Below are positions 1 through 8,433 of a stretch of 29,196 nt of DNA, in pieces (the stretch's first letter is position 1; every line of letters starts with the position of its first letter). The translations under genes and the position numbers were made by a program. Source of the stretch: a virus; the IMG/VR virus record IMGVR_UViG_3300042564_007660, positions 1-29,196 of that record; one strand, written 5' to 3'. Below the pieces are notes generated by a model, which did no database searches, was not told the DNA's origin, and saw nothing but the letters and a program-made list of their open reading frames with translations.

Positions 1-7
1 AAATACT

Positions 8-502
8 ATGGCTAATCTATTATTAAATGCTCCTTTAAAATACGAACCGAAAACACAGAATAGGTGGGTATTGTTGTTTCCTGATGATATTGGAATCCAA
101 ACTTGGGCTCTTGCTAAAGTTGCTTCTCCTTCTATAAAATTAGATAAGAAAGATATGTCTTTCATAAATACCAAAACCTATTTTGTATCAAGTTATGAAT
201 GGGAAGCAATGGAAATTACAGTTAGAGATTTTATTGCGCCTTCTCAATCTGAAGCTTTGATGGAATGGGTTCGACTTCATGCAGAATCTGTTACAGGTCG
301 TATGGGATATAATGTTGGTCAAGCTAAAGATATTATTCTTCAATCATTAGATCCTACTGGTGTTGCCACTGAAGAATGGTTGTTAAAAAATTGTATTGTT
401 GTAGATAGTGTAAAATTTGGAGATTTTGATTATTCTCAAGGAGATGTAAGGACATTGACATTCACAATACAACCACAATATTGCGTTCACTTATTTGGTT
501 AA
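8..502 (+). CDS. Tail tube protein (T4 gp19-like)
   Basis: This 164-residue protein fits the T4 gp19 tail tube family in length (T4 gp19 is about 163 residues) and in its general pattern. A short N-terminal arm (LLNAPLKYEPKTQNRW) is followed by a beta-rich core and a C-terminal segment ending in a strand (DVRTLTFTIQPQY). Such subunits stack as hexamers to form the inner tube through which DNA passes, inside the contractile sheath. The ATG lies only 7 bases into the window, but the N-terminus looks complete. It is followed by a strong terminator and then the chaperone and tape-measure genes, the order expected for a contractile tail cluster; a sheath gene probably lies just outside the window. 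The family call rests on pattern, length and context, not on an alignment. Confidence 0.85.
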   Translation: MANLLLNAPLKYEPKTQNRWVLLFPDDIGIQTWALAKVASPSIKLDKKDMSFINTKTYFVSSYEWEAMEITVRDFIAPSQSEALMEWVRLHAESVTGRMGYNVGQAKDIILQSLDPTGVATEEWLLKNCIVVDSVKFGDFDYSQGDVRTLTFTIQPQYCVHLFG

Positions 503-522
503 TTTTATAAAATATTTTTATT

Positions 523-556
523 GGGGATGGAATTTAAAAATTTCATCCCCTTTTTT
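523..556 (+). terminator. Rho-independent terminator after the tail tube gene
   Basis: A 12-13 bp hairpin (arms 523-535 and 538-550, GGGGATG... pairing with ...CATCCCC, one G-U pair) is followed directly by a run of six T. It lies 21 bases after the tail tube stop codon. Abundant tail tube mRNA could be ended or trimmed here before the lower-abundance chaperone and tape-measure genes. Confidence 0.88.
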
Positions 557-581
557 ATTTTTTATATTACTTACTATATAT

Positions 582-589
582 TATAAATA
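582..589 (+). promoter_or_regulatory. TATAAATA element, possible late promoter
   Basis: TATAAATA is the T4 late-promoter -10 consensus. It lies between the terminator at 523-556 and the ATG at 595. Because the ATG is only five bases downstream, transcription from it would give a nearly leaderless mRNA. It could instead be just the A/T-rich leader usual in Bacteroidota genes. Confidence 0.35.
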
Positions 590-594
590 AAATT

Positions 595-1386
595 ATGGAA
601 ATTGAAAAAAATGTTATGATGCAGCAACCAGGTCAAAATTCTTATGAACCATTGTCGGAAACTTTTCATTTACCCTCAAAAGGAATTTTTTATCCTCCGA
701 TAAATGAAAATGGTGATCGTTTGACATCTGTACAAGTATATGATTTGGTTACAGAAGATGAAAATATTCTTTTGAATACAACTTTACTTGAATCTGGTGA
801 TATGATTGATGTTCTTTTGAAGAAAAAGGTAAAAACTCCCTATCCTATTGAAAAATTTACAACTGGAGATAGAATGGCTATTTTTATATATCTTAGAACC
901 ACTATGGAAAGGATGTATAAAATAAAAGTAGTGGATCCTAAGACAAATCTTCCTTTTGAGTATGATGTTGATCTAATGACCTTAAAAATAAAAGAATCTT
1001 CAGTGTTGCCTGGTCAAGATGGATTGTTTGAATTCAAATTGCCTAAATCTGAACGAATTGTTAAATTCAGACTTTTAACAGGTGAAGATGAAGCAATCAT
1101 AAAAAATAAAAATAAAAAAGAGCAAGAAATTAAAAACAGTAATGATTCTTTTAATAGAATTATAAGATTAGAACAGCAAATTATTTCTATTGAAGGTATA
1201 ACTGATGTTTTTGAAAAAAGAAATTTCATTAGAAATATGAAAATTCCAGATAGTAGAAAGCTTACTAAATTTATGGATGATTGTATGCCTGTTTTAGATT
1301 TAAATATTGAGGTGCCCACTCCGAGTGGGGGAAGCTTTCGTACCCCTATGCCTTTCACTCCAGAATTCTTTTTCCCCGATCTATAA
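595..1386 (+). CDS. gp26-like baseplate/tail-assembly chaperone, upstream frame
   Basis: This 263-residue protein resembles the T4 gp26 'T4 baseplate protein' family. Near the N-terminus it has the typical FHLPSKGIFYPP segment, followed by a charged helical region and the ending PMPFTPEFFFPDL. It lies between the tail tube and tape-measure genes, the usual place for tail-assembly chaperones that coat the tape measure before the tube polymerises. Its last 83 bases overlap a second open frame (+1 relative to this one) that continues to 1558. The codons before the stop read TTC TTT TTC CCC, a plausible slippery site, and the 1311-1380 segment is clearly richer in G+C than its surroundings, with a small hairpin at 1315-1329. 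I infer that a minority of ribosomes shift frame to make a fusion of about 320 residues. The alternative is a plain gp26 homologue with a separate second gene. Confidence 0.7.
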   Translation: MEIEKNVMMQQPGQNSYEPLSETFHLPSKGIFYPPINENGDRLTSVQVYDLVTEDENILLNTTLLESGDMIDVLLKKKVKTPYPIEKFTTGDRMAIFIYLRTTMERMYKIKVVDPKTNLPFEYDVDLMTLKIKESSVLPGQDGLFEFKLPKSERIVKFRLLTGEDEAIIKNKNKKEQEIKNSNDSFNRIIRLEQQIISIEGITDVFEKRNFIRNMKIPDSRKLTKFMDDCMPVLDLNIEVPTPSGGSFRTPMPFTPEFFFPDL

Positions 1387-1558
1387 CCCTGAAGTTACAA
1401 AATATTATCTTTTGCAAAGATTATATCTTGTGCATAAAGGTAAATTTTCTTGGGGTGATGTTATGAGAATGCCATTGTGGGAAAAAAAGTTTTATTATGA
1501 AGAATTAATTTCAATTCAAGAAGAAATGGAAAAGGAATTGAAGAAAAATAAAAAATAA
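1307..1558 (+). CDS. Downstream chaperone ORF, probably made by frameshift (gp51-like position)
   Basis: This frame is open from 1304 to 1558. The listed start is a TTG inside the upstream gene, and the first 20 or so residues look like an out-of-frame reading of that gene. The protein-like part begins near 1382 (YNPEVTKYYLLQRL, then SWGDVMRMPLWEKKFYYEEL) and ends in a charged helix, a pattern seen in the small second components of tail chaperones. No ATG precedes this conserved-looking part; the first in-frame ATG, near 1463, would remove most of it. It is therefore most simply produced as the C-terminal extension of the 595-1386 product by a +1 (or -2) shift around 1366-1378. In T4 the small hub-assembly protein gp51 belongs to the same gene cluster. 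Equivalence is inferred from context. Confidence 0.55.
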   Translation: MRCPLRVGEAFVPLCLSLQNSFSPIYNPEVTKYYLLQRLYLVHKGKFSWGDVMRMPLWEKKFYYEELISIQEEMEKELKKNKK

Positions 1559-1566
1559 TAATGTTT

Positions 1567-1593
1567 GGGGGGCTTTTTAAAAAAAAGCCTCCC
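1567..1593 (+). terminator. Hairpin terminator before the tape-measure gene
   Basis: Arms 1567-1578 and 1582-1593 (GGGGGGCTTTTT against AAAAAGCCTCCC, one G-U pair) form a 12 bp stem with a 3-base loop. The following sequence, ATTGTATTT, is a weak T-tract, so termination may be partial. The internal T/A runs would also allow activity on the other strand. Confidence 0.6.
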
Positions 1594-1597
1594 ATTG

Positions 1598-1610
1598 TAT
1601 TTATAATAAA
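1598..1610 (+). promoter_or_regulatory. TATTTATAATAAA motif upstream of the tape measure
   Basis: This 13-mer occurs again, identically, at 15175-15187, and close variants precede other structural genes. It follows a hairpin terminator and ends eight bases before the ATG at 1619. It may be a phage late-promoter element or an A/T-rich translation-initiation leader. Confidence 0.35.
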
Positions 1611-1618
1611 TAATTAAT

Positions 1619-3667
1619 ATGGATGAATTAATAAGACAGCTTCTGAACGCATTGGAAACAGGTTTTAAGGAATATGGTCCTGAAGCTACTTTATATGGAC
1701 CTGAAGGTGTTGCAATGAAAATGATTTCACAAGGACTTTCGGAAATAGAAACGAGATTAAAAGTAATAGATAAAGACATTAATATTGGTGCAGAAGATTT
1801 TACTCCATATGGAGCTCTAGGGTATTGGAATGATGTTTATGAAAAAATAAGTAATGTTAATGAAAGTTTAGGTGTAGCAGGTAATTTAGGGAAGTCGCTT
1901 AAACATGAATTTAAAGAGGCGTATGTTGGATTAGCAGATATTGGAGTTGAAGCAGAAACATTGGGTAAAAATGTCAAAAAATTTTTAGATGATTATGGTC
2001 GTGTAACATTATTATCTTCTCAAGAGCTAATTGAAATGTCTTCAATGGCGAAAGTTTTTGGTGAAGATTCTATTGCAATTTTAGCCACCTATAGAGATTT
2101 AGGTCTTTCAATAGAAACCACAACTGCTCGAATGAAAAAGTTGACACTTGAATCTAATAAATATGGGGTTTTACCTTCGAAGGCTATAAAGCTTATTAAG
2201 GATAATTTAGATAAGGTTGATAGGTATTATTTCAAAGGAGGAACCAAGGCATTTGAGCAAATGGCATTAAAGGCTGCAAGCTTAAATAATGATATGAAGG
2301 GTGCCTTTACCATGATTGATAAAATTTTAGATGGGGGTGTTGAAGGTGCAGTTGAAATGGCGCAGAATTTTCAGATAATGGGCGGACCTATCGCTAAAAT
2401 GGGAAATGTATTTGATTTAATAAGCATGTCAGCAAGTGGAGATGCTGGAGCAATAAATGATATGCTGGCAAAAGCTGGAGCTGAAATGGCAACCATTGGT
2501 AAAAACGGTGAAATCACATTTGGTCCTGGTGCGATGATGCAAATGAGGGAATGGGCAAAAACCAATGGAGAAAGCATAGAGGATATTACCAAAAGAAGTA
2601 AGGCGATGTTTAAAGAAATGAATGTCGGTAAACAATTAGACCTAAGTTTGAGAAAGGTTCCAGAAGATTTTGAAGCAATGTCTAAAAAAGTTGCAGGTGC
2701 AGTGAGTGGAATGGATGCTTTTGGTAATTGGCTTGTTGTAATTGATGGTATAGAGAAGAAAGTGCAAGATTTAACTGAAGATGATATTAATGCTAAATTA
2801 TCCATATCCCCTGAAGGAGATGAAAAAGATACCTTTAAAGATATAACTAAGTCTAATATGGACTTAGGTGAAATTATAAATAAGTTGATTGCACAATTAA
2901 AGGTTACAGCTTTATCAAGTGCAGGCGAAGTTTATCAAAATTTAATTGGTACAGCTCAAAAGACTGCTGATAATATGGTTGCAACATTAAAACCTTTTGC
3001 AGAATCATTTTCAAAATTATCTGAAGGAGCCTATAATAATTTCAAACCAATTCTTGAAGGACTTTCTGGAGGAAATATTGGAGAGGCTTTATTGGGTGCT
3101 GCAACTAATTTAGGTAAAGTTGCTGCAACTTTTTTATTAATAACATCTCCAGCTGGAATGACTGTTGTTCTTGCTACAAGTTTTGGCGAAATGCTTTTGC
3201 CATATTTTATGGAAAGTATAACCGTTTTGAAAAATTTGATGTGGAATGCCAGTCAATATATCGTAGGAGGGATTACATATTTGGTAGATTATGCAATTCT
3301 TGAAATAAAAAAGTTTTTGTATCCTTTTTATGAAGAGAAAATGCCAACTTTTGAAGAAAATATGAAAAAATGGGGGTTTGAAACTGTTGATCTGTTACAA
3401 GATACAGCCATTTTAAAAGGGTATAAAGATGTTCCAGGATTGACGTATATGCAAAGTCAAGATTTAAGAAGTAAACTTGCTGAAGATCCAAGTAAAGGTG
3501 TGTATATGAAAGATTTAGGTGGAACTGTTTTTGAACATAAACTTACAGGGGAAATAACAGTTCAGATGCCTGATGGAAGTACAAGAACTTTGACTGCTGA
3601 AGAAATACCTATGGTGATGGAAGCAGTAAAAGATTTATTGAAAAATTCTGTAAATAAAACCAAATAA
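1619..3667 (+). CDS. Tape measure protein
   Basis: The 682-residue product is largely helical, with long stretches of Ala, Lys, Glu and Leu. Around residues 488-532 it has a strongly hydrophobic, Gly/Ala-rich segment, and the C-terminal 130 residues look more globular. Long helical proteins with a central hydrophobic stretch, placed directly after the chaperone pair and before the baseplate genes, are tail tape measures. These set tube length and leave through the tube during DNA injection. If it is fully extended as helix at 0.15 nm per residue, its length would correspond to a tail of roughly 100 nm, similar to T4 (gp29, 590 residues). Sequence identity to gp29 is not evident by eye, so the call rests mainly on position and composition. 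The ATG follows an A/T-rich leader without a Shine-Dalgarno. Confidence 0.75.
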   Translation: MDELIRQLLNALETGFKEYGPEATLYGPEGVAMKMISQGLSEIETRLKVIDKDINIGAEDFTPYGALGYWNDVYEKISNVNESLGVAGNLGKSLKHEFKEAYVGLADIGVEAETLGKNVKKFLDDYGRVTLLSSQELIEMSSMAKVFGEDSIAILATYRDLGLSIETTTARMKKLTLESNKYGVLPSKAIKLIKDNLDKVDRYYFKGGTKAFEQMALKAASLNNDMKGAFTMIDKILDGGVEGAVEMAQNFQIMGGPIAKMGNVFDLISMSASGDAGAINDMLAKAGAEMATIGKNGEITFGPGAMMQMREWAKTNGESIEDITKRSKAMFKEMNVGKQLDLSLRKVPEDFEAMSKKVAGAVSGMDAFGNWLVVIDGIEKKVQDLTEDDINAKLSISPEGDEKDTFKDITKSNMDLGEIINKLIAQLKVTALSSAGEVYQNLIGTAQKTADNMVATLKPFAESFSKLSEGAYNNFKPILEGLSGGNIGEALLGAATNLGKVAATFLLITSPAGMTVVLATSFGEMLLPYFMESITVLKNLMWNASQYIVGGITYLVDYAILEIKKFLYPFYEEKMPTFEENMKKWGFETVDLLQDTAILKGYKDVPGLTYMQSQDLRSKLAEDPSKGVYMKDLGGTVFEHKLTGEITVQMPDGSTRTLTAEEIPMVMEAVKDLLKNSVNKTK

Positions 3668-3712
3668 GTCAATTAAAGCGGTAAATTATAAAATTTTTAA
3701 TTAAAAAAGTAA

Positions 3713-3723
3713 TTATAATAAAA
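3713..3723 (+). promoter_or_regulatory. TTATAATAAAA motif upstream of the large baseplate gene
   Basis: This is a variant of the motif at 1598-1610 and 15175-15187. It lies in the 63-base gap between tape measure and baseplate genes and ends seven bases before the ATG at 3731. No hairpin terminator was seen in this gap. Confidence 0.28.
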
Positions 3724-3730
3724 TGAATAT

Positions 3731-6700
3731 ATGTCAACATTATTATCTTTAATAGGTGAAAATGAAAGATTTCGAATAAAACCTAAAAATCTTAGTGAAA
3801 CTGATGATGTCACTGAAAATGGTTTTTCATCTTATTTAGATGATTACGGATTAACAGCTATACAAGATTATAGTGATGATGTTAATACAGAATCTCCATC
3901 TGTATCTGAAGTTGGTGATATTGCATTAAGAGATAGAAAAGATTATAATGTATTCCCTCAAGATACTTACAGTGAAGCAGAAGTTGAAAGAATCGATGTT
4001 TCAGTCATTGATATGCCTGAAATCGATGAAATTAGTGAGGATATATATATTCCAAGGACAGTTTATAACAAATATTCAAATTTAGAATACATTCCGACTG
4101 AAATTCTTGATGCTGTAGGGGTTCAAGGTTACGATGGAACCTATGGTGATTACATTGGAACAATTCTTTCAAATCTTGAAAAAAGAGGTAACAGTCTTGC
4201 AGATATTTTTATTGGTAGATGGAATCTTGATGATTCTCCAATTGGTGTTATTGGAGGTGAAGCATTATATCGTGCATTAAATCAGCAATTTCAAGATGGT
4301 TTTTCAAGAAAAGTTGTTGGAATTATAAACAAAAATATTCTTTCTTTATTAGAAGGAGATGCTTTAATAAGAGAAGATTATGAAATTACTAATCCTAAAA
4401 ATAGGCTTGCAAGAGCTGCAGAATTTGCTGCAAAATTAGTTAGTCTTGAAAATCCAATATCATACCTTCCAGAGGATGTTTTTCAGTTCAATAGAGTTAG
4501 AACTGTTACTAATGGAAAAACGCTTTATATTGGCTCAGATTTGACTTATAAAGACCAAGTGGCACTTATACTGCAATATACAGGGAAGGGTCAAGAGAAG
4601 CAATTATTAAGCCTTGTAGACTTAAATATTTATAAGAATGAAATTGAAGGTAGAACTAGAACAATACGAGCTAATACTTATGCAAATTTCATTAAAGGTG
4701 CTATAAATAGTTTAGATAATTCAGATTTTATAGTTAAGGATGATTTGATTATTCCTTCTTCAAATGGTTATTATGAACCATATGGTATTGTAAGCCGACA
4801 TAAAAATAATGATAAAAGTTTTGGTACAAGAGAAAAACAATTATTCTCTGATGGATTTTGGTTTGTATGGACAACTGACCCTATTGATTTATCGCCTACA
4901 CTTGTAGATGAATCATTATATTCAATTGGGTGGGTGAAAAGACCTGAAGGTAAGAATAATTTTAAACAAAAATCTTTGCTGTATAAAACTCAGCAATTGG
5001 TAAATTCTGGTCAGGCATTTTTGGATTTAAGTAAAAAGGAATTTACAGAAGTTGTTGATGGGAAACCAAAAATAATTTCAAGAGGTGATGCTACAACAGC
5101 ATCTGCAGATGAAACATATGATGATGGAACATTAATTAAACAAGGTGAATATTTCAGGGTTTGGACAAAACAAAGAGGTTATAATAGGCTTGATAGAACT
5201 TTAAGACATCGTGGATTAGATAACGGTGAAAAAAGAAGTGTTCTTAATGATAATGGCATTCCTAATTATGCTCCTACAACAAGAGAAGCTAATAGTTTCA
5301 ATAAACTTACATCTGATACTTTTATAAAGAGGTATATGCTTTCTTTGGAGAATTTGGCTTGGAATGACTATATGGATGATTTACCAGAGTGTGAGCAAGG
5401 ACCTGGCGATCCGCTCACAGGTACAAGAGGTCGTATCATGTGGTTTCCTCCATATGATTTAACTTTTGATGAAACTGTCAATGCATCTTGGAATCCTCAT
5501 GAATTTATTGGTAGAGGAGAAAAAATATATACTTATGTAAATACTGAAAGAACTGGAAATTTGTCCTTTAAAATATTAGTAGACCATCCAGACATAATTC
5601 ATAGCTTATCTGGTGAAAAAACACAATACTGGGAGCGATATTTTAAAGGTGATAAGGCTGTTGAAAAGGATGCTATTAAAAAATATAATGAACTTACTAA
5701 ATTAACTCAAAAGGAATTAGATGAGATAAAAAAGATTCAAAATCCCACTCCTCCGAGATTTAAGAAAGTTCCTGTAGTGGTTAAACCTAAAAAAGAAGTT
5801 GATAATAAGAAATCAGAAGAAACTAAAAAGAAAATTGAAGAAACTAAGAAAAAACAAGAAGAAAATAAAGGTAAGGAAGAACAAGGTGGAAAAGGTGATG
5901 AAACTATAGGGTTAGGTAAACTTCTTTTGAGTGTTTATTTTCCTAATGAAGAAAGAATTGTACCATTGGCTCCTGTAACTTATAATTATTCTTCTGAAGA
6001 TGATAATTATACTGTTGATAAAAGTTTGTCATTAAAATTATTACAAGCTAAAAATTATGGTTATGAAGGTGGGGCTAAAATAGATGGATTAGATTTTCTT
6101 TCTACTGATGGATATATTATAGAAAGTGGTTCAGGTTTGAAATATAAAAAAAAGGGTCAAAATACCGCTGTAAATATAAATTATACTTATTTAAATGGAA
6201 ACCTCGCTTCTTATCAAATTGTTTGTAATGGAGTAAATCCTCCCAAAGGATATAAAGATAGAAATAATCTTGGATTAAATAATGATTTTTATTTTCAATG
6301 GAAATCTAAATTTTTAAGTTTATTAAAAGGTGTCAAAAAAGCAGAAATTACAATAATAGGAAATGCTTCTGGAGCAATACCTGTTGGTATAGATAATAAT
6401 ACTTTATCTTCAGGTAGGGCAAATAATGTAAAAGAATGGTTTGATAAAAATGTTATAAAACTTCTTAATACTCTTGGTCAAGATACTAAAGATATAATTA
6501 TAAAAGTGGAAAGTCAAGGCGATTTAGAAGATGTTGATAAAAAAAAGCGAAGTGAAGAGCTTGAAAAGGCAGGATTAGCTGGAATTCCATTTTGTAAAGA
6601 TTGCGATGAATCTGATAAAGAGGAATGTAAAAAAACCAGAAGGGTTGACATTTTTGTTAAGATATTGGATGAAGTTGTTGTTCCGCCAACACCTGAGCCA

Positions 6701-8083
6701 CCAATACCTCCATTTAATCCTACAGGATCAACTGTAGTTCCTGAAGAAGAACCTGTTGTAACCCCTGATATAGATAATACAATAGAAGACCTTGAAACTT
6801 CTGAAGAATTAGTTCCTGATGATACTCAAGATAATGGAGATCTTGATGGAAATATAATTGAACCTACTATAGACCCTGCAATCCTTCGTAAATTAGTATA
6901 TACTGAATGTGATTTTTTCAAATATTTAGAAACAAATCAGCCTTTTACTTATCAAACGATTAGTGAGAAAATAAAATATTTTACACCAGCATTTCACTCT
7001 ATTACGCCTCAAGGATTAAATTCTAGACTTACGTTTTTACATCAATGTACAAGACAAGGTGATAGTATTGGAATGGATGGTGTAGATAATATTAAAAACC
7101 TTGCATTTGGTAGACCTCCTGTTTGCATCCTAAGAATTGGTGATTTTTTCCATGTGAAAATTATTATTGATACTGTAAGTATAAAATATGCAAATGATAC
7201 TATTAAATGGGATACAAATCCTGAAGGTATAGGAGTTCAGCCAATGTTTGCAGATATTACATTAAATATAAAGATACTTGGTGGTATGTCATTGACTGCA
7301 CCTATAAATAGGCTTCAAAATGCATTATCTTTTAATTTTTATGCTAATACTGAAGTTTATGATGCAAGAGCTGATAGTGTTGTTTTTGAGCAAAAATTTG
7401 ATAAAGATGGTAATTTAGATAAAGATGCAACTTATGGCTCTCTTAAGGCAGCAAAAATTGTCGATGGTATCAAATTATCTTCATTAATCAAATTTAATGA
7501 TGCTCAAAGACAGGCGAGATTGGCAAAAATAAGACAAGATAGCCGTTTGACATTACAAAATTCAACAGATGCCATTGTTCCTACTGAACAAATTCAAAAT
7601 CTTGGTAAAGTTGAATCATTATTAGAATATAAAAAAATTGCAGGGTTGCCTTTAACTGAAAAGGAAAAAATTAATAAAAAGGTTGAAGATGAAACAAAGA
7701 ATAAATTTCAATTTACAAATTTAGCTCCTATTGATAGTAAAAATATAAAGATTACTATGTCTGAAAATTTGCAAGATGAAAAATCTTTATTGAATCAACA
7801 AGCTGGACAAATATATAAAAGTAGATTTAATCCAAAAAATCCTGACGATGTGGCGTATTTGAATAATTTATTGAAAACTGATGACCCACTTCCACCTTTT
7901 GATCCAAAAAATCCTTCATCTGTAAAAAAGTATACGGATTTTGCAGAGTCTATTTCTCAATATACACAAGCAAGTGTAAGCAATCCAAATAGTATTACAG
8001 AAGAAAATCAAAAGAAAACAACTGAAGAATATTTAACAGCATATAGAAAAGTTTGGATAGAATCAAGTTTATTAAGAAAATAA
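3731..8083 (+). CDS. Large multi-domain baseplate/tube-initiator protein with an OmpA-like domain
   Basis: This 1450-residue protein is a mosaic. Residues about 1-540 are unrecognised. Residues 567-627 (IMWFPPYDLTFDE... then FIGRGEKIYTYVNTERTGNLSFKI) look like a phage baseplate beta-domain. A Lys/Glu-rich linker follows at 668-725. Residues 865-977 resemble an OmpA/MotB C-terminal domain: ITIIGNASG, then N889-x2-L892-S893-x2-R896-A897-x2-V900, and a closing RRVDIFV. A Pro-rich linker at 982-1013 leads to a C-terminal domain (about 1050-1220) containing RPPVCILRIGDFFHVKI and a segment ending NFYANTEVYDARAD, which I associate with tube-initiator/baseplate proteins such as T4 gp48/gp54. Its place after the tape measure fits a role joining tube to baseplate. 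The OmpA part may bind peptidoglycan, although the usual Asp of the GHTD motif is Ser880 here (GNAS). The exact T4 counterpart is uncertain. Confidence 0.65.
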   Translation: MSTLLSLIGENERFRIKPKNLSETDDVTENGFSSYLDDYGLTAIQDYSDDVNTESPSVSEVGDIALRDRKDYNVFPQDTYSEAEVERIDVSVIDMPEIDEISEDIYIPRTVYNKYSNLEYIPTEILDAVGVQGYDGTYGDYIGTILSNLEKRGNSLADIFIGRWNLDDSPIGVIGGEALYRALNQQFQDGFSRKVVGIINKNILSLLEGDALIREDYEITNPKNRLARAAEFAAKLVSLENPISYLPEDVFQFNRVRTVTNGKTLYIGSDLTYKDQVALILQYTGKGQEKQLLSLVDLNIYKNEIEGRTRTIRANTYANFIKGAINSLDNSDFIVKDDLIIPSSNGYYEPYGIVSRHKNNDKSFGTREKQLFSDGFWFVWTTDPIDLSPTLVDESLYSIGWVKRPEGKNNFKQKSLLYKTQQLVNSGQAFLDLSKKEFTEVVDGKPKIISRGDATTASADETYDDGTLIKQGEYFRVWTKQRGYNRLDRTLRHRGLDNGEKRSVLNDNGIPNYAPTTREANSFNKLTSDTFIKRYMLSLENLAWNDYMDDLPECEQGPGDPLTGTRGRIMWFPPYDLTFDETVNASWNPHEFIGRGEKIYTYVNTERTGNLSFKILVDHPDIIHSLSGEKTQYWERYFKGDKAVEKDAIKKYNELTKLTQKELDEIKKIQNPTPPRFKKVPVVVKPKKEVDNKKSEETKKKIEETKKKQEENKGKEEQGGKGDETIGLGKLLLSVYFPNEERIVPLAPVTYNYSSEDDNYTVDKSLSLKLLQAKNYGYEGGAKIDGLDFLSTDGYIIESGSGLKYKKKGQNTAVNINYTYLNGNLASYQIVCNGVNPPKGYKDRNNLGLNNDFYFQWKSKFLSLLKGVKKAEITIIGNASGAIPVGIDNNTLSSGRANNVKEWFDKNVIKLLNTLGQDTKDIIIKVESQGDLEDVDKKKRSEELEKAGLAGIPFCKDCDESDKEECKKTRRVDIFVKILDEVVVPPTPEPPIPPFNPTGSTVVPEEEPVVTPDIDNTIEDLETSEELVPDDTQDNGDLDGNIIEPTIDPAILRKLVYTECDFFKYLETNQPFTYQTISEKIKYFTPAFHSITPQGLNSRLTFLHQCTRQGDSIGMDGVDNIKNLAFGRPPVCILRIGDFFHVKIIIDTVSIKYANDTIKWDTNPEGIGVQPMFADITLNIKILGGMSLTAPINRLQNALSFNFYANTEVYDARADSVVFEQKFDKDGNLDKDATYGSLKAAKIVDGIKLSSLIKFNDAQRQARLAKIRQDSRLTLQNSTDAIVPTEQIQNLGKVESLLEYKKIAGLPLTEKEKINKKVEDETKNKFQFTNLAPIDSKNIKITMSENLQDEKSLLNQQAGQIYKSRFNPKNPDDVAYLNNLLKTDDPLPPFDPKNPSSVKKYTDFAESISQYTQASVSNPNSITEENQKKTTEEYLTAYRKVWIESSLLRK

Positions 8084-8087
8084 AAAT

Positions 8088-8405
8088 ATGGATAGTATAA
8101 ACAGATATCAAAAATTCACTTCTAATAGTGAAACCAAAATAATGCCTTTTATTAAAATTCGTAAAAAGGGTAGTGATAAGAGTATCATTTGGAATAAAAG
8201 CACTCATCGTTTAGATGTATTGAGCCAAAGATATTATGGTGTTCCAAGTGAAGGTTGGCTTATAATGATGGCAAATGCACAATATGGTACGGATGAATTT
8301 GATATTCCTGATGGGGAATTAATAAGAATTCCGTATCCATACAAAACCTCTATTCAAGCTTATTTAGATGAGATTGTAAGATTTGATACTAAATTTGGGA
8401 TTTAA
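8088..8405 (+). CDS. Small LysM/gp53-like baseplate wedge protein
   Basis: The 105-residue product contains the pattern HRLDVLSQRYYGVPSEGWLI, then ANAQYG, then DIPDGELIRIPYP. This is the arrangement of LysM-like folds in phage tail proteins (tail protein X and the LysM part of T4 gp53): a start-up helix, a Tyr-Gly turn, a tryptophan helix and a final IRIPYP strand. In gp53-type proteins this fold works as a structural clamp in the baseplate rather than as a cell-wall binder. It begins four bases after the previous stop and precedes the hub-like gene, so the three are probably co-transcribed. The fold assignment is from the motif pattern; which T4 gene it replaces is inferred. Confidence 0.65.
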   Translation: MDSINRYQKFTSNSETKIMPFIKIRKKGSDKSIIWNKSTHRLDVLSQRYYGVPSEGWLIMMANAQYGTDEFDIPDGELIRIPYPYKTSIQAYLDEIVRFDTKFGI

Positions 8406-8433
8406 TTAATTATAAGGTAAATTAAATATAAAA

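Noticed and set aside
1014-1358. Hydrophobic antisense ORF that could look like a membrane protein
   Set aside because: It lies wholly inside the gp26-like gene, and its hydrophobicity comes from reverse reading of Lys/Glu/Asn codons in AT-rich DNA.
2371-2805. Antisense ORF of 144 residues in the tape-measure gene
   Set aside because: No recognisable motif, no separate promoter or leader, and the sense frame is clearly coding.
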